NCBI RefSeq assembly: GCF_003111645.1
Contig: NZ_CP022187.1
Coordinates: forward strand, 1,550,001 to 1,614,000
Reading direction: 5' to 3'
Length of the DNA stretch: 64,000 nt
Source of the DNA: Parazoarcus communis
Lineage (GTDB): Bacteria > Pseudomonadota > Gammaproteobacteria > Burkholderiales > Rhodocyclaceae
The number at the start of each line of letters is the position of its first letter. The stretch's first letter is position 1. A program made the position numbers and the translations under genes. The notes under the pieces are model-generated. The model was given only the letters and a program-made list of their open reading frames with translations, was not told where the DNA came from and searched no databases. Shown piece by piece: positions 62,241 through 64,000 of the stretch.

Positions 62241-62858
62241 TTAAGCCACGTAGAACAGAATCGCAAAGTAATGCACGGCGCTTCCTGCGATCACAAACAG
62301 GTGCCAGATACCGTGCCAGTGGGCGAACTTTTCATCGAAGGCGTAAAAGACGATCCCCAGCGTATAGATGAGCCCGCCCACCGCAACCCAGGCGAAACCT
62401 GCAGGTGACAGGGCTTCGATCAGCGGGAAGATCGCCGCCAGTGCGGCCCAGCCCATCAGCACATACAGCACCAGCGACAGCGCTCGTGTGCGCTTTCCGA
62501 GCACGAACTCCTGGACGATCCCCACCAGCGCCAGCCCCCAGATCACGCCGAACAGCGACCAGCCCCATGGCCCGCGCAAACTGACCAGCGTAAAGGGCGT
62601 ATAGGTGCCTGCGATCAGCAGGTAGATGGCGTTGTGATCGAGCTTGCGGAAGAAGCGCTTCAAGTCGCCCTTCGTGCTGTGATAGGCGGTGGAGAAGCCA
62701 TACAGCATGACCAGGGTGGCGCCATAGATGGTAAAGCTGACGATCTTCCACGGATCGCCGCTCAGCGCGCCGATCACGATCAGCACGACGGCGCCGGCGA
62801 GCGCGAGCAGCGTGCCCACGAGGTGGCTGTAGCTGTTGAATCTTTCGCCGTGATACAC
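62241..62858 (-). CDS. hemolysin III / YqfA family membrane protein
   Basis: This 205-aa protein has seven TM helices and belongs to the hemolysin III/PAQR-like family. It has ERFNSYSHLVGTLLALAG, STAYHSTKGDLKRFFRKLDHNAIYLLIAGTYTPF and WHGIWHLFVIAGSAVHYFAILFYV, where Ser, His and Asp residues form the putative metal site. I chose GTG at 62858 (VYHGERF) because AAAGGGAG stands at ideal distance and the length then fits the family. A longer in-frame start at 62978 adds an unrelated leader. Confidence 0.88.
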   Translation of the reverse strand: MYHGERFNSYSHLVGTLLALAGAVVLIVIGALSGDPWKIVSFTIYGATLVMLYGFSTAYHSTKGDLKRFFRKLDHNAIYLLIAGTYTPFTLVSLRGPWGWSLFGVIWGLALVGIVQEFVLGKRTRALSLVLYVLMGWAALAAIFPLIEALSPAGFAWVAVGGLIYTLGIVFYAFDEKFAHWHGIWHLFVIAGSAVHYFAILFYVA

Positions 62859-63030
62859 GACTGCTCCCTTTCTCGGACGATGCGTCGCAAACGGCAGCAG
62901 TTGCCACGTTTCCGGTTCGTCACAGTAAAAACAATGGCTGTGAGCCCCTCCGAACGGATTCGTTCGGGCCGGAAACATGTCCTGACAACACAGTCAGCGA
63001 GCGCTACAGGAAACGCTCACGACAAGGCGA

Positions 63031-63930
63031 TCAGGCTGTGTTCTCAGGCGCTGCCGATTCCACCGTCACTTTGACTTCAACCGTCATGCCCCTGAATGCG
63101 TCGGGCGAACCGATGTAGCTGCCCGTCAGCGGCGCCGCCTGTGAAGGGTCGCGCACCACTGCAACCCGGATCAGGTTGCGTCCACCGACGATTGCGTTGG
63201 TCGGATCGAACGGCAGCCAGCCCGCGCCCGGCAGATAGACATGCACCCAGGCATGCGACGCGCCACCGCCAACCATGCCACTTTCGGCACCGAGCAGGGA
63301 CTCGTCGTAGAGGTAACCGGACACGAAGCGCGCAGCCAGACCGAGACTGCGTACAGCCTCCATCATGAACAGGGCGAAATCGCGGCAACTGCCGCTACCG
63401 AGATTGAGGGTTTCGATCGGCGTGCGGGTGCCCTCCTCGTTGCGCGACTCGTAGGCAAACTGCGCCTTGATCGCATGGGTAATGGCGATCAGTACATCCA
63501 GCGTGCGGTCAGTGCCCGCATCAGCGCAAACATTGCGCACCCAGGCGTCGACCCGGTGCTCGGGGTCCCTGTACTGGCGCTCGTTGCAGCGCGCCAGATC
63601 GGGTATTTCACTGGCGTCGTAACTGAACGGGAGCCGCTCCGCATAGGTTTCGATCATGTCGACATCGGGCGTGGTCGGATAGTGCTCAGCCACGAAGGTG
63701 GAATCGAACACCAGTTCTGAAGCCTGCTCTTCGAAGCTCGCAATCAGCACCGAATTGCTGAACACATCGTGTATCCAGCGCAGCTTGGCCGGCGGATTGA
63801 TGCTGATCCCGGTATCGACCAGGCGCAGGTCGTGACTGTCCCGCGGACGGCACATGAAGCGGTGCTCGCTGAATGCCACCGGCTCGCTGTAACGATAGAC
63901 CGTTTTATGCGAAACCTTCAATCGTGCCAT
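63031..63930 (-). CDS. transglutaminase-like family protein
   Basis: This 299-aa protein has an N-terminal bacterial transglutaminase-like beta domain (KVSHKTVYRYSEPVAFSEHRFMCRPR) and a papain-like core. C182 (LGSGSCRDFALFMME), H226 (SHAWVHVYLPGAGWLPFDPTN) and D242 form the triad. It may cleave or cross-link peptides; the family is often encoded with ATP-grasp and alpha-E proteins, which would lie outside this window. AAGGAG precedes the ATG at 63930. Confidence 0.88.
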   Translation of the reverse strand: MARLKVSHKTVYRYSEPVAFSEHRFMCRPRDSHDLRLVDTGISINPPAKLRWIHDVFSNSVLIASFEEQASELVFDSTFVAEHYPTTPDVDMIETYAERLPFSYDASEIPDLARCNERQYRDPEHRVDAWVRNVCADAGTDRTLDVLIAITHAIKAQFAYESRNEEGTRTPIETLNLGSGSCRDFALFMMEAVRSLGLAARFVSGYLYDESLLGAESGMVGGGASHAWVHVYLPGAGWLPFDPTNAIVGGRNLIRVAVVRDPSQAAPLTGSYIGSPDAFRGMTVEVKVTVESAAPENTA

Positions 63931-64000
63931 GTGCTGCTCCTTTGATACTTCGTGTCTCGATGTGTGCGGGCACCGCCCGCGCAACATTCATTTTCCGGCT

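Overview
The window is high-GC, densely packed bacterial chromosome. Its gene content points to a betaproteobacterium, probably in the Rhodocyclales (Azoarcus/Thauera/Aromatoleum-like). The signs are a TAXI-type TRAP transporter with a DctBD-like two-component system, CcoG (cbb3 oxidase maturation), an NsrR-type regulator, N-acetylglutaminylglutamine amide synthesis genes and an accessory N-type ATPase. The taxon is inferred from gene content only. No rRNA, tRNA, CRISPR array, insertion sequence or prophage was recognised.

Layout. 1-6.8 kb: end of a FAD-dependent dehydrogenase, an NCS2 nucleobase permease, a GH19-type peptidoglycan hydrolase divergent from a polytopic membrane protein with a cytosolic Rossmann-like domain, and a TonB-dependent receptor behind an AT-rich palindrome. 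7.2-15.4 kb: one minus-strand unit (TAXI binding protein, fused TRAP permease, DUF1850, sensor kinase, sigma-54 activator) with a consensus -24/-12 promoter and two upstream dyads, divergent from an LhgO-like dehydrogenase. 15.4-18.5 kb: speD-speE, a RES-Xre toxin-antitoxin pair with twin operators, and AcpH. 18.5-23.7 kb: membrane proteins, ccoG/nsrR, HPP-CBS and DUF808 proteins. 24.0-29.2 kb: an orphan Cys-rich protein and the three-gene osmoprotectant (NAGGN) operon. 29.5-37.8 kb: mixed housekeeping and accessory genes, with a seven-copy 13-bp minisatellite directly upstream of a Sel1-like exported protein. 37.9-43.2 kb: a DUF2760-Hsp70-Hsp70 operon. 43.5-52.4 kb: PepD, an Arg-rich YXWGXW lipoprotein, a trypsin-like protease, a 42-aa basic protein, a YejK-like protein, a ferric-reductase-type flavoprotein, a peroxiredoxin-like/AraC pair and NudC. 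52.5-58.7 kb: a complete N-ATPase operon except for atpR. 58.8-64.0 kb: an ABC exporter, a 2-hydroxyacid dehydrogenase, a hemolysin-III family protein and a transglutaminase-like protein.

The most interesting points are: (1) an N-ATPase operon in which atpR is reduced to a 10-codon frame and the c subunit has Met where Na+-type rotors have Gln/Glu; (2) a self-contained sigma-54 regulon for a TAXI transporter next to an LhgO-like gene, which suggests 2-hydroxyglutarate/2-oxoglutarate/glutamate-type substrates; (3) the uncharacterised DUF2760/double-Hsp70 operon; (4) a RES-Xre module whose promoter lies between two 12-bp palindromes; (5) the 7 x 13-bp repeat in a promoter region; and (6) the membrane protein with a TIR-like or related alpha/beta cytosolic domain. 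Protein families were assigned by reading motifs; no database search was run.
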